64,000 nucleotides of DNA, taken from Actinomycetes bacterium (GTDB taxonomy: Bacteria; Actinomycetota; Acidimicrobiia; Acidimicrobiales; Acidimicrobiaceae). The stretch lies in assembly GCA_021826315.1 (NCBI GenBank), contig JAKAZZ010000001.1, forward strand, positions 47,282 to 111,281. The letters are read 5' to 3'. Both the position numbers and the translations under genes were made by a program. Below are positions 26,759 to 36,441 of the stretch, one piece after another. The notes beneath the pieces were generated by a model. It searched no databases. It was not told the origin of the DNA and was given only the letters and a program-made list of their open reading frames with translations. Within the stretch, counting starts at the first letter, position 1; each line of letters begins with the position of its first letter.

Positions 26759-27241
26759 TTGTCAGGGTTACTGAGTTTCATTAACGAGTTCCGCACCGAT
26801 GGCAAGTATGTAAAGGCTTTTCGCTACGTCGTTACCTCGGGAGTCTCGGTAGTTGTAGCTCAGGTGACACTCTTTATTCTCTTTGGAGTGGCTAGGAAGT
26901 TTAGCGCCACGTCTTCGAACGTTATTGCCACGGGAGTTTCTGCGGTACCTGCCTACTATATGAACCGCAATTGGGCCTGGGGCAAGAGCGGCAAGTCGCA
27001 CTTTTGGAAGGAAGTATTTCCATTTTGGGCGCTGGCATTTTTGGGTTTGGCGGTTTCGATTGTGACAGTTGCCTTCGCCGATCGATATTCAAAGAGCCAT
27101 AACTTTACTCACCTTGGAGCCGCTCTAGCGGTGAACTTCGCCTCGCTCTTTGCCTTTGGGATATTGTGGGTTGGAAAGTTCTTCATCTTCAACAAGTTCA
27201 TGTTTTCAACGTCTGACGTCAATGAATTGGAAGCCGCGTAG
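26759..27241 (+). CDS. GtrA-family membrane protein
   Basis: A 160-aa protein with four hydrophobic spans: VVTSGVSVVVAQVTLFILFG, NVIATGVSAVPAYYMNRNW, FWALAFLGLAVSIVTVAF and ALAVNFASLFAFGILWVGKF. The FRYVVTSG start and YYMNRNWAW after span 2 are GtrA signatures. GtrA proteins are thought to help move polyprenyl-linked sugars for cell-surface polysaccharides. TTG 26759 follows GGAGATC. It faces the polyprenyl diphosphate synthase gene; no glycosyltransferase is adjacent, so the sugar is unknown. Confidence 0.85.
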   Translation: MSGLLSFINEFRTDGKYVKAFRYVVTSGVSVVVAQVTLFILFGVARKFSATSSNVIATGVSAVPAYYMNRNWAWGKSGKSHFWKEVFPFWALAFLGLAVSIVTVAFADRYSKSHNFTHLGAALAVNFASLFAFGILWVGKFFIFNKFMFSTSDVNELEAA

Positions 27242-27314
27242 AAGTCAAATAAGGCGGTGAATAAGGCGGTATGCACGCAGGCCGCTTTAATCTCCTAGGG
27301 TCATGACGACCTGA

Positions 27315-28316
27315 CTAAGCGGTCTTGGCCCTTTCGCGAGCAATGTGCGTGATGGTAGCCAATAACGAGTCGGCGAGCGATCCCAAATAGTCGCCTGTGG
27401 GGTTGCCGAATTCAGCCGCAATCGAAACAGCTTCATCGCAGTAGCTTTGCGCGATCCTAATCGACTCTTCGATCGAACCGGAGCCGACGATTAGCTTCTT
27501 CGCAATTGTTAGGTCGTTTTCATTGTGGGCGACGTCGCTTAGACGACTGGCGATCTCCGATTCGGTACCTTGGCTTTGGATGGCGAGAATCGTTGGAAGG
27601 GTATATACGCCCTCGATTAGATCTTGTCCAGGTAGTTTTCCGAGTTCCTTTTCGGTACCGATTATGTCAAGTACGTCATCGCGGATCTGATAGACCATGC
27701 CGAAGAGGAAACCTATCCTCTCAAGCTTGTCGAGTTTTTCGTTACTTACGCCCGCGCTCAGTGCGCCAATACGGCATGCCGTAGCCATTAGGCTTGCGGT
27801 CTTTCCTGCGATAGCCTCGTTATAACTCGGTATTGTACGACTGACGTCGAAGGTAGCGTTCACTTCAAGAATTTGCCCTTCACAAAGGTGTGCAAGGGTG
27901 GTGGCGAGCAACTTGGCAACGCCTTGACCAAGATCTGCTGCAATAGCGGCAGCTCTCGCTAAGAGGAAGTCACCGGCGACAATTGCAACAAGGTTGCCCC
28001 ATCTGCTATTGACGCTCGGAACATTACGCCTAGTCGTCGCCTCATCCATGACATCGTCGTGGTACAGGGATGCAAGATGAACGAGTTCAACAGCGACTCC
28101 TGCCATCAGTACCCGATCATCGACGGAGACTCCAGCAGCTCGGGCCGCCGTAATAGTTAGGCTTGGCCGGATCCGCTTTCCTCCAGCCTTGATTAGATGG
28201 GATGCAACTTCTGAGAGGCGGACGTCATCGGATGCCACGGCCTGGCTCAGCAACACCTCTAAGCGCGCTAGGTACTGGTCAATCTCTTCTATTGGTGAGT
28301 CTGTAAAAAGTTGCAC
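27315..28316 (-). CDS. Trans-polyprenyl diphosphate synthase (hepta/octaprenyl type)
   Basis: A 333-aa isoprenyl diphosphate synthase that adds IPP units to an allylic primer. First Asp-rich motif: LYHDDVMDEATTRR; second: QIRDDVLDIIGT. GGKRIRPSLT is the IPP-binding block. Before the first DDxxD lie LVHLAS residues, small side chains at the chain-length floor, consistent with long products for the menaquinone side chain. It uses precursors from the MEP enzymes at 0.9-2.1 kb. Start ATG 28316. Confidence 0.88.
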   Translation of the reverse strand: MQLFTDSPIEEIDQYLARLEVLLSQAVASDDVRLSEVASHLIKAGGKRIRPSLTITAARAAGVSVDDRVLMAGVAVELVHLASLYHDDVMDEATTRRNVPSVNSRWGNLVAIVAGDFLLARAAAIAADLGQGVAKLLATTLAHLCEGQILEVNATFDVSRTIPSYNEAIAGKTASLMATACRIGALSAGVSNEKLDKLERIGFLFGMVYQIRDDVLDIIGTEKELGKLPGQDLIEGVYTLPTILAIQSQGTESEIASRLSDVAHNENDLTIAKKLIVGSGSIEESIRIAQSYCDEAVSIAAEFGNPTGDYLGSLADSLLATITHIARERAKTA

Positions 28317-28709
28317 TATCTAATAGGCTATGTCAATGTGGAGCTAACTTTGTAACTACCAAGTAAAAAAAAGCATAAAGACCTATTTGTGCGACAAAAG
28401 ACACATGTGGAGGTCGATTCACCCTAGGTCAGGTGGCGAAGTTGCTTGAATATTTCCTAAGTGCATCTATGGCTTCAACTTACAGCAGAGTTTGTCCGAT
28501 ATAGAGGTAAATCTCAGGTTTTTGTGGTTCAATGTAGGCATAGGGTGCGATCGATGCTCTTTAGTTGATATCCAAAACAACTTGGAAGTAAATCAGGTCC
28601 GAATTTGTTTAGGTTACTGGAAGGTAAATGAACTGGTCTGATATGCGATTTGTAGAAATGGAAATTACAATTAAGAGTGTTCTATCAGCCGTAGTGAGGA
28701 GGCAAAGTC
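28317..28709. other. Intergenic region before clpC
   Basis: 393 bp between the divergent prenyl synthase and clpC genes. It is AT-rich near the left end (AAAAAAAAGC). I find no HAIR, CIRCE or CtsR-like operator and no riboswitch. It must hold both promoters; I cannot place them with confidence. A 29-codon frame near its end is listed separately. Confidence 0.6.
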
Positions 28710-28717
28710 TTGTTTGA
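28628..28717 (+). CDS. Possible short upstream reading frame overlapping the clpC start
   Basis: ATG 28628 preceded by AAGG opens a 29-codon frame that ends at TGA 28715-28717, overlapping the clpC TTG start by eight bases in another frame. Its final codons contain the clpC ribosome-binding site. It might couple translation, or be chance. No protein family recognised. Confidence 0.2.
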   Translation: MNWSDMRFVEMEITIKSVLSAVVRRQSLV

Positions 28718-31208
28718 AAGATTCACCGATAGGGCCCGACGAGTTCTTGTGCTCGCTCAGGAAGAGGCGCGCCTTCTCAATCATAACTTCATCGGAACCG
28801 AGCATATTCTGCTCGGACTAATCCACGAGGGTGAAGGAGTAGCCGCAAAGGCTTTAGAGTCGTTAGGTATTTCGCTTGAGGCCGTGCGAGAGAAGGTTGA
28901 TGAGCTAATAGGACCTGCAACGACTCCTGCTGCGGGTTCTCCTCCCTTTACGCCAAGGGCTAAGAAGGTTTTGGAGCTCTCGCTGAGAGAGGCGCTTCAG
29001 TTGGGTCACAACTACATAGGCACGGAGCACATGCTCCTCGGCCTAGTTCGCGAAGGCGAAGGCGTAGCGGCAAGAGTATTAATTTCGCTCGGAGCTGATC
29101 TCTCGCGCGTTCGTCAGCAGGTTATCCAAATTCTCTCTGGTTATCAAAACCGAGACACCGCCGGAGCAAGTGTGGGCGGTCAATCAGCACAGACTGAGAA
29201 TAGTGCGGGATCGCCGGTACTTGATCAGTTTGGCCGAAACCTGACACAAATGGCCAGAGATAAAGAGTTAGATCCAGTCGTTGGTCGTGACAACGAGATC
29301 GAGCGCGTGATGCAAGTACTCTCGCGTCGTACCAAGAACAACCCAGTGTTGATTGGTGAGCCTGGTGTAGGTAAGACAGCTATCGTCGAAGGGCTTGCTC
29401 AAAAGATCATCGCAAACGATGTTCCCGACACACTCCGCGGAAAGCAGCTATATACCCTCGATCTAGGTTCTTTGGTCGCAGGAAGCCGTTACCGTGGTGA
29501 CTTCGAGGAGCGCCTCAAGAAGGTTCTCAAGGAAATTAAGACTCGTCGTGACATTATTCTCTTCATTGATGAGCTCCATACCTTGGTCGGAGCCGGCGCT
29601 GCCGAGGGCGCAATTGATGCGGCGTCGATCCTGAAGCCAATGCTTGCAAGAGGTGAGCTTCAAACGATCGGTGCTACAACTCTCGATGAGTATCGCAAGC
29701 ATCTTGAGAAGGATGCGGCTCTTGAGCGTCGTTTCCAACCCATCAAAGTTGGCGAGCCAGCCCTTGAGCATACGATTGAGATCTTGAAGGGGCTTCGAGA
29801 TAAGTACGAATCCCATCACAATGTGACGATTACGGATCAAGCCATCGTTGCGGCAGCGAATTTAGCAGATCGTTACATTGCTGACCGATTTCTCCCAGAC
29901 AAGGCAATTGACCTCATCGACGAGGCGGGTAGCCGTCTCAGGATTCGTCGTATGTCAATGCCGCCTGAGTTGAAGACGATCGAAGATGAAATAACTAACC
30001 TTCGCCGTGACAAAGAGGCAGCCATCGAGCGTCAAAACTTTGAGGATGCTAAGAAAATTGCTAACCGTGAAAAGGAGCGCCTCGAGGCTAAAGCAGCCCT
30101 AGAGAGCGAGTGGAAGGCATCTGGTAAGGACCTATTCGACGTTGTGGACGAGGACGTAATCGCCGAAGTCCTTTCGAATTGGACTGGAATTCCTGTCTAC
30201 AAGTTGACCGAGGAAGAGACTGCGAAGTTGCTTCGTATGGAAGACGAGCTTCACAAGCGAGTTATCGGTCAAAATGAAGCAATCAAAGCTTTGTCAAAGG
30301 CGATTCGTCGTACCCGCGCAGGTCTAAAGGATCCAAAGCGTCCTAGTGGCTCTTTCATCTTCCTTGGGCCAACCGGCGTAGGAAAGACCGAACTTGCTAA
30401 GACTTTGGCTGAGTTCCTCTTCGGTGATCAAGATGCTCTAATTCAGCTCGATATGAGTGAATACATGGAGAAGCATACGGTCTCTCGTTTAGTCGGGTCA
30501 CCTCCTGGATACGTTGGATACGACGAAGGTGGACAGTTAACTGAGGCGGTTAGGCGTAAGCCATTCTCCGTAGTTCTATTCGATGAGGTTGAGAAGGCCC
30601 ACCCTGACGTCTTCAACGCGCTGTTGCAGATTCTCGAGGATGGACGTTTGACTGACTCGCAAGGTCGAACGGTTGACTTCAAGAACACAGTTCTGATCAT
30701 GACTTCTAACCTTGGCACCGCTGACCTTCGTAAGTCGAACGTTGGATTCTCCAAGTCGAGTGAAGACGTTTCCTATGAGACGATGAAGAGAAGAGTAAAC
30801 GACGCACTCCGTGCTCACTTCAAGCCCGAGTTTCTCAACAGAATCGATGATGTCATCGTCTTCCACGAGCTAACTCAAGCCGAAGTTACTGAAATCGTCG
30901 ACTTGATGGTTGCTAGAGTTCAGGGTCAGCTAGAGACGATGGGTATCGAACTCGTCTTGACGATCACTGCCAAGCACTTCGTTGGTGAAAAGGGTTACGA
31001 TCCTGCACTTGGTGCCCGTCCGCTACGACGCGCTTTGCAACGTCTTATTGAAGATCCTCTCTCTGAGAAGCTCCTTTGGAAGGAGTTCAACGTAGGTGAC
31101 ACGGTTGTCGTCGACGTTGAAGACGGTGAAGTTGTCTTCCGTAAAGTCGAGGGCTTTGAGCCACCTGAGATTGAGTTGACTGGATCCGGAACGGGTCAAG
31201 ACAACTAA
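28710..31208 (+). CDS. clpC: ATP-dependent Clp protease ATPase subunit ClpC
   Basis: A class I Hsp100 unfoldase of 832 aa that feeds proteins to ClpP. Two Clp_N repeats occupy residues 1-145 (each with NxxGTEHxLLGL), D1 AAA+ has [15 protein letters not shown] and [13 protein letters not shown], a UVR-like coiled middle domain ([20 protein letters not shown]) marks ClpC over ClpB, and D2 has [16 protein letters not shown] and [18 protein letters not shown] 28710 is preceded by GTGAGGAGG. In actinobacteria ClpC (C1) is the main, often essential, regulatory ATPase. A strong terminator separates it from radA. Confidence 0.96.
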   Translation: MFERFTDRARRVLVLAQEEARLLNHNFIGTEHILLGLIHEGEGVAAKALESLGISLEAVREKVDELIGPATTPAAGSPPFTPRAKKVLELSLREALQLGHNYIGTEHMLLGLVREGEGVAARVLISLGADLSRVRQQVIQILSGYQNRDTAGASVGGQSAQTENSAGSPVLDQFGRNLTQMARDKELDPVVGRDNEIERVMQVLSRRTKNNPVLIGEPGVGKTAIVEGLAQKIIANDVPDTLRGKQLYTLDLGSLVAGSRYRGDFEERLKKVLKEIKTRRDIILFIDELHTLVGAGAAEGAIDAASILKPMLARGELQTIGATTLDEYRKHLEKDAALERRFQPIKVGEPALEHTIEILKGLRDKYESHHNVTITDQAIVAAANLADRYIADRFLPDKAIDLIDEAGSRLRIRRMSMPPELKTIEDEITNLRRDKEAAIERQNFEDAKKIANREKERLEAKAALESEWKASGKDLFDVVDEDVIAEVLSNWTGIPVYKLTEEETAKLLRMEDELHKRVIGQNEAIKALSKAIRRTRAGLKDPKRPSGSFIFLGPTGVGKTELAKTLAEFLFGDQDALIQLDMSEYMEKHTVSRLVGSPPGYVGYDEGGQLTEAVRRKPFSVVLFDEVEKAHPDVFNALLQILEDGRLTDSQGRTVDFKNTVLIMTSNLGTADLRKSNVGFSKSSEDVSYETMKRRVNDALRAHFKPEFLNRIDDVIVFHELTQAEVTEIVDLMVARVQGQLETMGIELVLTITAKHFVGEKGYDPALGARPLRRALQRLIEDPLSEKLLWKEFNVGDTVVVDVEDGEVVFRKVEGFEPPEIELTGSGTGQDN

Positions 31209-31247
31209 GGTCTCCGAGGGTCTTTGACCTAATCGCAGTTTGAAGTA

Positions 31248-31288
31248 AAGATCGGCGAACCCCTAGAGGTTCGCCGATCTTATTTATA
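31248..31288 (+). terminator. Terminator after clpC
   Basis: AAGATCGGCGAACC and GGTTCGCCGATCTT make a perfect 14-bp stem with loop CCTAGA, followed by ATTTATA. It lies 40 bp after the clpC stop and before radA. Confidence 0.88.
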
Positions 31289-31340
31289 CACCTAATTGGT
31301 AACCTCGACTCGATGATGCTAGGTGTGAAAAAGGAATTAG

Positions 31341-32702
31341 ATGGCGAAAAAGAAGACCAACTCGTATATCTGTAGCGTCTGCGATGCCACATTTCCGACG
31401 TGGATGGGTCAGTGTTCAAATTGTGAGAGTTGGAATATGATCGTTGAAGTATCTGACGACTTCCTCGACACCTCTAAAACGGATTTTTCTCAACCTATTG
31501 AAGAGGTCGTAGCGGGCTTCGATTCTCCACCGGTCGCAATCTCGGATACCGAGGTTTCGCGAGCGATCGACGGCGGTATCGTAGCGGGATCGACGTTGTT
31601 GATAGGTGGCGAGCCTGGAATTGGAAAGTCGACGTTAGCTCTCCTTTTGGCTAAGGATACCGTTGAGAGTGGCGGTCGTGTACTTTATGTGACGGGCGAA
31701 GAGTCAAAGGACCAAGTAGCGGCGAGAGTGTTGAGATGTGGCTTAGAGACGGATGGCTTAGAGGTTATCGCAACATCTAGCATCGAAAAAGTCGTATCTA
31801 CGAAGGCAAAGTACGATCTTTTGATCGTAGATTCGATTCAAGCGATGGCGGATGGTTCTATAGACTCGCCTCCGGGGTCGATCAATCAGGTTCGTCAATG
31901 CTCGTCGCTATTGTCCACCTTTGCTCGTCGTTCAAAGACACCGGTCGTTATCCTTTCGCATGTCACTAAAGATGGATCGATAGCCGGTCCGAAGCAACTA
32001 GAGCACTTGGTAGATGCGGTTTACGTTATTGAAGGTGAGAGAAGTGGCACTTCACGCTCGCTGAGATCGTTGAAGAATCGCTTCGGACGGGTCTCTGAAG
32101 TTGGATATCTCAAGATGACTCCTTCGGGATTGACTGCCGACCACGATTTTGTTGTTTCTGCATTAATGGATAGACGTGTAGGGGCTTATGGGTCAGCCGT
32201 TACGGCGGTACGCGATGGACTTAGGGTGAGGCTCGTCGAAATTCAGACGCTGGTCGTTCCCACTGGTAAGGAGAGCCCACGAAGAATTTTCAACGGCATT
32301 GCATCAGTTAGAGGGGGGATGATAATCGGTGTACTCGACCATTACATCAAGTTGCGGTCTGAAAGGTTCGACATCTTTGTATCTGTAGCTGGAGGGATCT
32401 CGATAGATGATCCGGCATCTGATTTGGCGGTAGCCGCAGCGATTACCTCCGCTATTACCAAGCACCCAATTCCAAAGGAGGTCGGCCTCTTTGGCGAAGT
32501 TGGATTGACTGGTGAAGTCCGTCGAGTCTCTCTGGCCTACGAAAGGTACTCGGAGCTACTTCGCCACGGCTTCTCAACCGTGGTTGGACCTAAGCCAGGC
32601 AATTTGGAGGCAGAGGCCGATCGGGGATTAATTAACGTTCGAACCGTAAGTGAGGCGCTATTGGCTGGTCATTTGATAATGTCCAATGACGATCTCGTCT
32701 AG
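31341..32702 (+). CDS. radA: DNA repair protein RadA/Sms
   Basis: RadA is a RecA-like DnaB-type motor that drives branch migration in recombination. The 453-aa protein has the N-terminal zinc finger CSVCDATFPTWMGQCSNCESW, Walker A GGEPGIGKST, the RadA-specific KNRFG motif (LRSLKNRFGRVSEVG) and a C-terminal Lon-like domain ending with the EVGLTGEVRRV block. ATG 31341 follows AAGGAATTAG. disA begins 9 bp after it, a conserved arrangement in Firmicutes and actinobacteria. Confidence 0.96.
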   Translation: MAKKKTNSYICSVCDATFPTWMGQCSNCESWNMIVEVSDDFLDTSKTDFSQPIEEVVAGFDSPPVAISDTEVSRAIDGGIVAGSTLLIGGEPGIGKSTLALLLAKDTVESGGRVLYVTGEESKDQVAARVLRCGLETDGLEVIATSSIEKVVSTKAKYDLLIVDSIQAMADGSIDSPPGSINQVRQCSSLLSTFARRSKTPVVILSHVTKDGSIAGPKQLEHLVDAVYVIEGERSGTSRSLRSLKNRFGRVSEVGYLKMTPSGLTADHDFVVSALMDRRVGAYGSAVTAVRDGLRVRLVEIQTLVVPTGKESPRRIFNGIASVRGGMIIGVLDHYIKLRSERFDIFVSVAGGISIDDPASDLAVAAAITSAITKHPIPKEVGLFGEVGLTGEVRRVSLAYERYSELLRHGFSTVVGPKPGNLEAEADRGLINVRTVSEALLAGHLIMSNDDLV

Positions 32703-32711
32703 GATCTAAAT

Positions 32712-33818
32712 ATGTTCTCTCGCCGTGGTCCAGAAATCTCCACAACCCTATCCCTGGTCGCACCAGGCGCTCCCCTTCGCAATGGTCTCGATCGGATACT
32801 GCAGGGGCGAATGGGCGCTTTAGTAGTCGTTGGTGACGGGCCGGAGGTGCTATCTATATGCACCGGTGGCTTTTTGCTGGATACTGAGTATTCGCCCCAG
32901 AGGCTCTATGAGCTTGCGAAGATGGATGGTGCAATAATCCTTTCTTCGGACGGACGACGGATTGCAAGGGCAAATGTGCATCTTATGCCAGACCCCAAAG
33001 TTTCAACCTCCGAGACTGGCACCCGCCATAGAACTGCCGAGCGTGTAGCTAGGTCTCTTAGGCTTCCAGTCCTATCGGTCTCAGAGGAGCAGAGCGTCAT
33101 CACGGTGTACAAGGGCGAACTTCGGCGGTCATTGAGTGCGATTACGGCGCTCCTCTCGAAGTCCAATCAAGCCCTTGCGACCTTGGAGCGATATAAGAAT
33201 CGCCTCGAAGAGGTGATCAGCAGGCTCGATAATCTTGAGACTGCTGGTGCTGTTAACTTTCGTGATGTCGTCCTCGTCCTTCAAAGATTTGAGATGGTCA
33301 GGCGTATATCTGAGGAGATAGAGGCCTCGCTCGTTGAATTGGGCAGCGATGGCCGCTTGGTTTCGCTGCAATTGAATGAACTAACGAGTGGCTTCGAACT
33401 GGAGTATCGTTCGATGGTTGAAGATTACATGGGCGCTTGCTCAATCATGGAGGCCGATCAGGTAATCGAATTTCTTGGGAGTCTCGAAACCGAAGACCTA
33501 TTGATCATGGAGCGCGTTGGCAAAGCCCTCCTCGAGATTCCACTTTGCTCGGCTGTTTGGAAGAGGATTGACCAAGGAGGCCCAAGTCGACAAAGTCGAT
33601 CCGATGGCGAAGGGCTTCCTGGGCGAGGAATGCGCGAGTTAGCTCGAATGCAGGACGTGCCTGTCAACGTCAAGACTGCGATCTTAAATGGGCTACCCAG
33701 TGATATCTCACTTTTGGACGCGAGCGAAGAGGACCTATCTTCCATCAATGGAGTAAATCCCACCTGGGCTAGAGTTGTTGCACAGCACTTTAAGTCGCTT
33801 GTATTGATACGAAACTAG
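32712..33818 (+). CDS. disA: DNA-integrity scanning diadenylate cyclase DisA
   Basis: DisA makes cyclic di-AMP from two ATP and scans DNA for branched structures. The 368-aa protein carries the DAC domain (about residues 1-145) with MDGAIIL (DGA motif) and TGTRHRTAERVA (RHR motif), a helical linker, and a C-terminal helix-hairpin-helix domain (SSINGVNPTWARVVAQHF). RadA inhibits DisA in other bacteria, and the two are co-transcribed here. Its stop abuts the stop of the convergent hemY with no gap; both lie in the palindrome ACTAGCTAGT. Confidence 0.95.
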   Translation: MFSRRGPEISTTLSLVAPGAPLRNGLDRILQGRMGALVVVGDGPEVLSICTGGFLLDTEYSPQRLYELAKMDGAIILSSDGRRIARANVHLMPDPKVSTSETGTRHRTAERVARSLRLPVLSVSEEQSVITVYKGELRRSLSAITALLSKSNQALATLERYKNRLEEVISRLDNLETAGAVNFRDVVLVLQRFEMVRRISEEIEASLVELGSDGRLVSLQLNELTSGFELEYRSMVEDYMGACSIMEADQVIEFLGSLETEDLLIMERVGKALLEIPLCSAVWKRIDQGGPSRQSRSDGEGLPGRGMRELARMQDVPVNVKTAILNGLPSDISLLDASEEDLSSINGVNPTWARVVAQHFKSLVLIRN

Positions 33819-35207
33819 CTAGTTACTCGAGTTAAGCGCGCGGCTGACCGCGTTACGAGCCGATGAAATGCATGACGGTATTCCTACGCCGTCATAACTA
33901 GCACCAGCTATGAATACCCTGTTGAGAGCCTCGACGCTGTTACGGATAGAGGAGACCATCTCCCGGTGGTACGGTCTAAATTGTGGCAAGGCTCGACCCC
34001 ATCTTTTTATTGAAGTAAGGTCAGGCGCACCGGTAATTTGTAGTATCTGCTCTAACTCGGATGATACTTTTTCTGCTACCTCGTCATCGGTCATCGGCAG
34101 AAAGCGAGTGTCGCGAAAGCGTCCGACCGAGACCTTGAAGATCTCAAAGTCCTCACTCGCAATGTGACTCCACTTTCGAGATGCATATGTTGTTGCGGTC
34201 ATAAGGAAGTTGTTCGACTTTGGTACTAAGACTCCGCTTCCAGTTATCGGAGCTTGAATCGAATCTTTGCGATAGCGAAGCAGGACCACTCCGACGGACG
34301 CGAAGTCAATACTCTTCAATCCGTCCCTGGCATCGGCTGAAATGTCTTGTAACATTTGATGGGCTGCGAATGAAGGAGCCGCGACGATCGTTTTGTCGAA
34401 GTTATGGGATTCGCCGTTCGATGTTTCCACTCTGACACCCAGAGAAATCGATACAATCTCAGTTACTTCCACGCCAGTGTGTATTGTTGCACCTTCGATG
34501 TATTTGACCGATGCTTCAATTAGTTCAGATAGTCCATTTGAAAATGACCCAAATGGAACTTGTGGGGCAATTGTCGAATTTGACTTCGGTGATACTGAGA
34601 CGAGATTTTTAGTTAAGGATCGGCTATTTGACTTTTTATATGCGCTCCTGATCATTGGAGCGACCGCTTCGATACCGAGGTCCTTGGTTGATCCGGCATT
34701 AATGCCTCCAAGCATCGGCTCAACTAGCATCTCTTCAACCTCACGACCAAAGCGACCGCCAATAAGTTCAGAGACCGTGTAGTCCTCGCCAAGTTGCGAC
34801 TTCGGAAGTATAAAGTCAGCCGCCGCCCTCAGTTTGCCTAGCATTGAAATCATAGAGGCGCTTGAAAAGAATTCTTTGAAATTGACCGGAACACCGAGCA
34901 TGATTCCAGAGGGCACCTTATGCAGACGGTTTTTGGCGTAGATCGATGCGCTGAATACCGATGGGCGAATCAATCTTTCGCCAATTCCGATTTGATTGGC
35001 GAAGCCAGTTGCGTCGTTAGTTCGGGTTAGGAATGCATCGGGACCAAGGTCGACGGGTCTGTCTCCAAATACTTCTGTTTCGACTTTCCCCCCTAGACGG
35101 AGATCTTTTTCGAATATGACGATTTCAGAGGGAGAGATACCGCTTTCTACGAGAAAAACTGCGCTCGCTAATCCAGTGAGACCGCCGCCAATTATCGCTA
35201 TTGCCAT
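33819..35207 (-). CDS. hemY: Coproporphyrinogen III oxidase / protoporphyrinogen oxidase-type flavoenzyme (HemY/CgoX)
   Basis: A 462-aa FAD enzyme with the dinucleotide-binding start IAIIGGGLTGLASAVFL, the family block DLGPDAFLTR, GMLGGINAGSTKDLG-type residues (EPMLGGINAGS) and the C-terminal FAD loop VFIAGASYDGVGIPSCI. In actinobacteria with HemQ this enzyme oxidises coproporphyrinogen III to coproporphyrin III. hemE lies just upstream on the same strand (36-bp gap), so hemE-hemY form an operon. Ferrochelatase (HemH/CpfC) is not in the window. Start ATG 35207. Confidence 0.92.
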   Translation of the reverse strand: MAIAIIGGGLTGLASAVFLVESGISPSEIVIFEKDLRLGGKVETEVFGDRPVDLGPDAFLTRTNDATGFANQIGIGERLIRPSVFSASIYAKNRLHKVPSGIMLGVPVNFKEFFSSASMISMLGKLRAAADFILPKSQLGEDYTVSELIGGRFGREVEEMLVEPMLGGINAGSTKDLGIEAVAPMIRSAYKKSNSRSLTKNLVSVSPKSNSTIAPQVPFGSFSNGLSELIEASVKYIEGATIHTGVEVTEIVSISLGVRVETSNGESHNFDKTIVAAPSFAAHQMLQDISADARDGLKSIDFASVGVVLLRYRKDSIQAPITGSGVLVPKSNNFLMTATTYASRKWSHIASEDFEIFKVSVGRFRDTRFLPMTDDEVAEKVSSELEQILQITGAPDLTSIKRWGRALPQFRPYHREMVSSIRNSVEALNRVFIAGASYDGVGIPSCISSARNAVSRALNSSN

Positions 35208-35243
35208 TGCTAAAAACCTCTTTTGTTACAACTAGGATTCGAA

Positions 35244-36278
35244 CTATTGCCTCAGTTCAGCCCCATTTTTGTGCACAAATTCGACTAGTTTTTCAAGCAT
35301 TTGAGGACTGGTGGACGGTAGAACGCCGTGACCAAGGTTGAAGATATACTTGCTTGCCGAGCTTGATTCGACCAGTACTCGCTTGGCTTCGTTCAACATT
35401 ACGCCTTCTGTGGTGAGACAGAGAATTGGGTCAAGATTCCCCTGAATGGTTCGATCTGTCCCTAGTATCTCTACTGCCTCGGCGAACGAACTTCGGTGGT
35501 CTAGGCTAACCCCATCCGTTGGAATCTTGGCAAATTCGCGTAATAGGTGAGTGGTATTGGTTCCGAAGTGAATTACGGGCACCGATAGCTTTTTCACCTT
35601 CTCGACTACGTATCGAGTGTGCGGGGCTACGAAGGTGTCGTATTCATAGGCCGATAGGTTGCCTACCCATGAGTCGAAGATTTGAACAGCATCAGCGCCG
35701 GCATTGATCTGGCCTTCAAGTGACAGCCAAGTGATCTCCGCAAGTCTTTCCATCAGCTTTGCGAAGGTTTCACTATCGCCGTGCATCATCGCTTTTGTTG
35801 CTTCAAATGTTCGTGTTGGGCGCCCTTCGATGAGGTAGCTCGCCACAGTAAATGGTGCGCCGGCAAATCCAATCAGAGGTACTTCTAGTTTTGACTTGAG
35901 AATTTCGATTGTCTCAAGGACGTAAGGAGTTGACTTGACCGGATCGAAGCCTTCGAGGCGATTGAGGTCTTTGACGGAGGTGTAGGGATTTTGGGTTACC
36001 GGTCCGATGCCGGCTTCGATCTCGACGCCAAACCCGATCGAGTTAACTGGAACGATGATGTCGCTGTAGAGGACGGCTGCATCGACCCCGTACCTTTCGA
36101 CTGGCTGAAGTGTAATTTTTGCCGCGAGTTCTGGTTCTGAGATTGCGTCGAGGATGTTGGTAGTGCCCTTGGTTGCGCGATATTCCGGCAGGCTGCGCCC
36201 AGCTTGACGCATAAACCAAACTGGCGTTGTGGGGTTTTCGCCCGTGGTCAGGGCGGAGATAAAGGGTGAAGTTTTCAT
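35244..36278 (-). CDS. hemE: Uroporphyrinogen decarboxylase
   Basis: HemE removes four acetate carboxyls from uroporphyrinogen III to give coproporphyrinogen III. The 344-aa TIM-barrel enzyme begins with PVWFMRQAGRSLPEYR, the RQAGR substrate-binding signature. It also has LYSDIIVP (catalytic Asp), GFAGAPFTVASYLIEG and, near the end, IQGNLDP and FNLGHGVLPST with the conserved His. ATG 36278 is the start. It leads the hemE-hemY pair and diverges from the HelD-like gene. Confidence 0.96.
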   Translation of the reverse strand: MKTSPFISALTTGENPTTPVWFMRQAGRSLPEYRATKGTTNILDAISEPELAAKITLQPVERYGVDAAVLYSDIIVPVNSIGFGVEIEAGIGPVTQNPYTSVKDLNRLEGFDPVKSTPYVLETIEILKSKLEVPLIGFAGAPFTVASYLIEGRPTRTFEATKAMMHGDSETFAKLMERLAEITWLSLEGQINAGADAVQIFDSWVGNLSAYEYDTFVAPHTRYVVEKVKKLSVPVIHFGTNTTHLLREFAKIPTDGVSLDHRSSFAEAVEILGTDRTIQGNLDPILCLTTEGVMLNEAKRVLVESSSASKYIFNLGHGVLPSTSPQMLEKLVEFVHKNGAELRQ

Positions 36279-36441
36279 AACTGTCTATATCTTAGGTATC
36301 TAAAAAGCGAACAGCGATGAAAGTGGAGATCTTGCAAGATGTTGACTTGGGCACATCTTCAATTGCCTCAATCGCGATTAGCCTATATTGCGCGTTTTTT
36401 TCCAAGCGTTTGGAAGATAGCAGGGTTGAAATGGAGAACTT

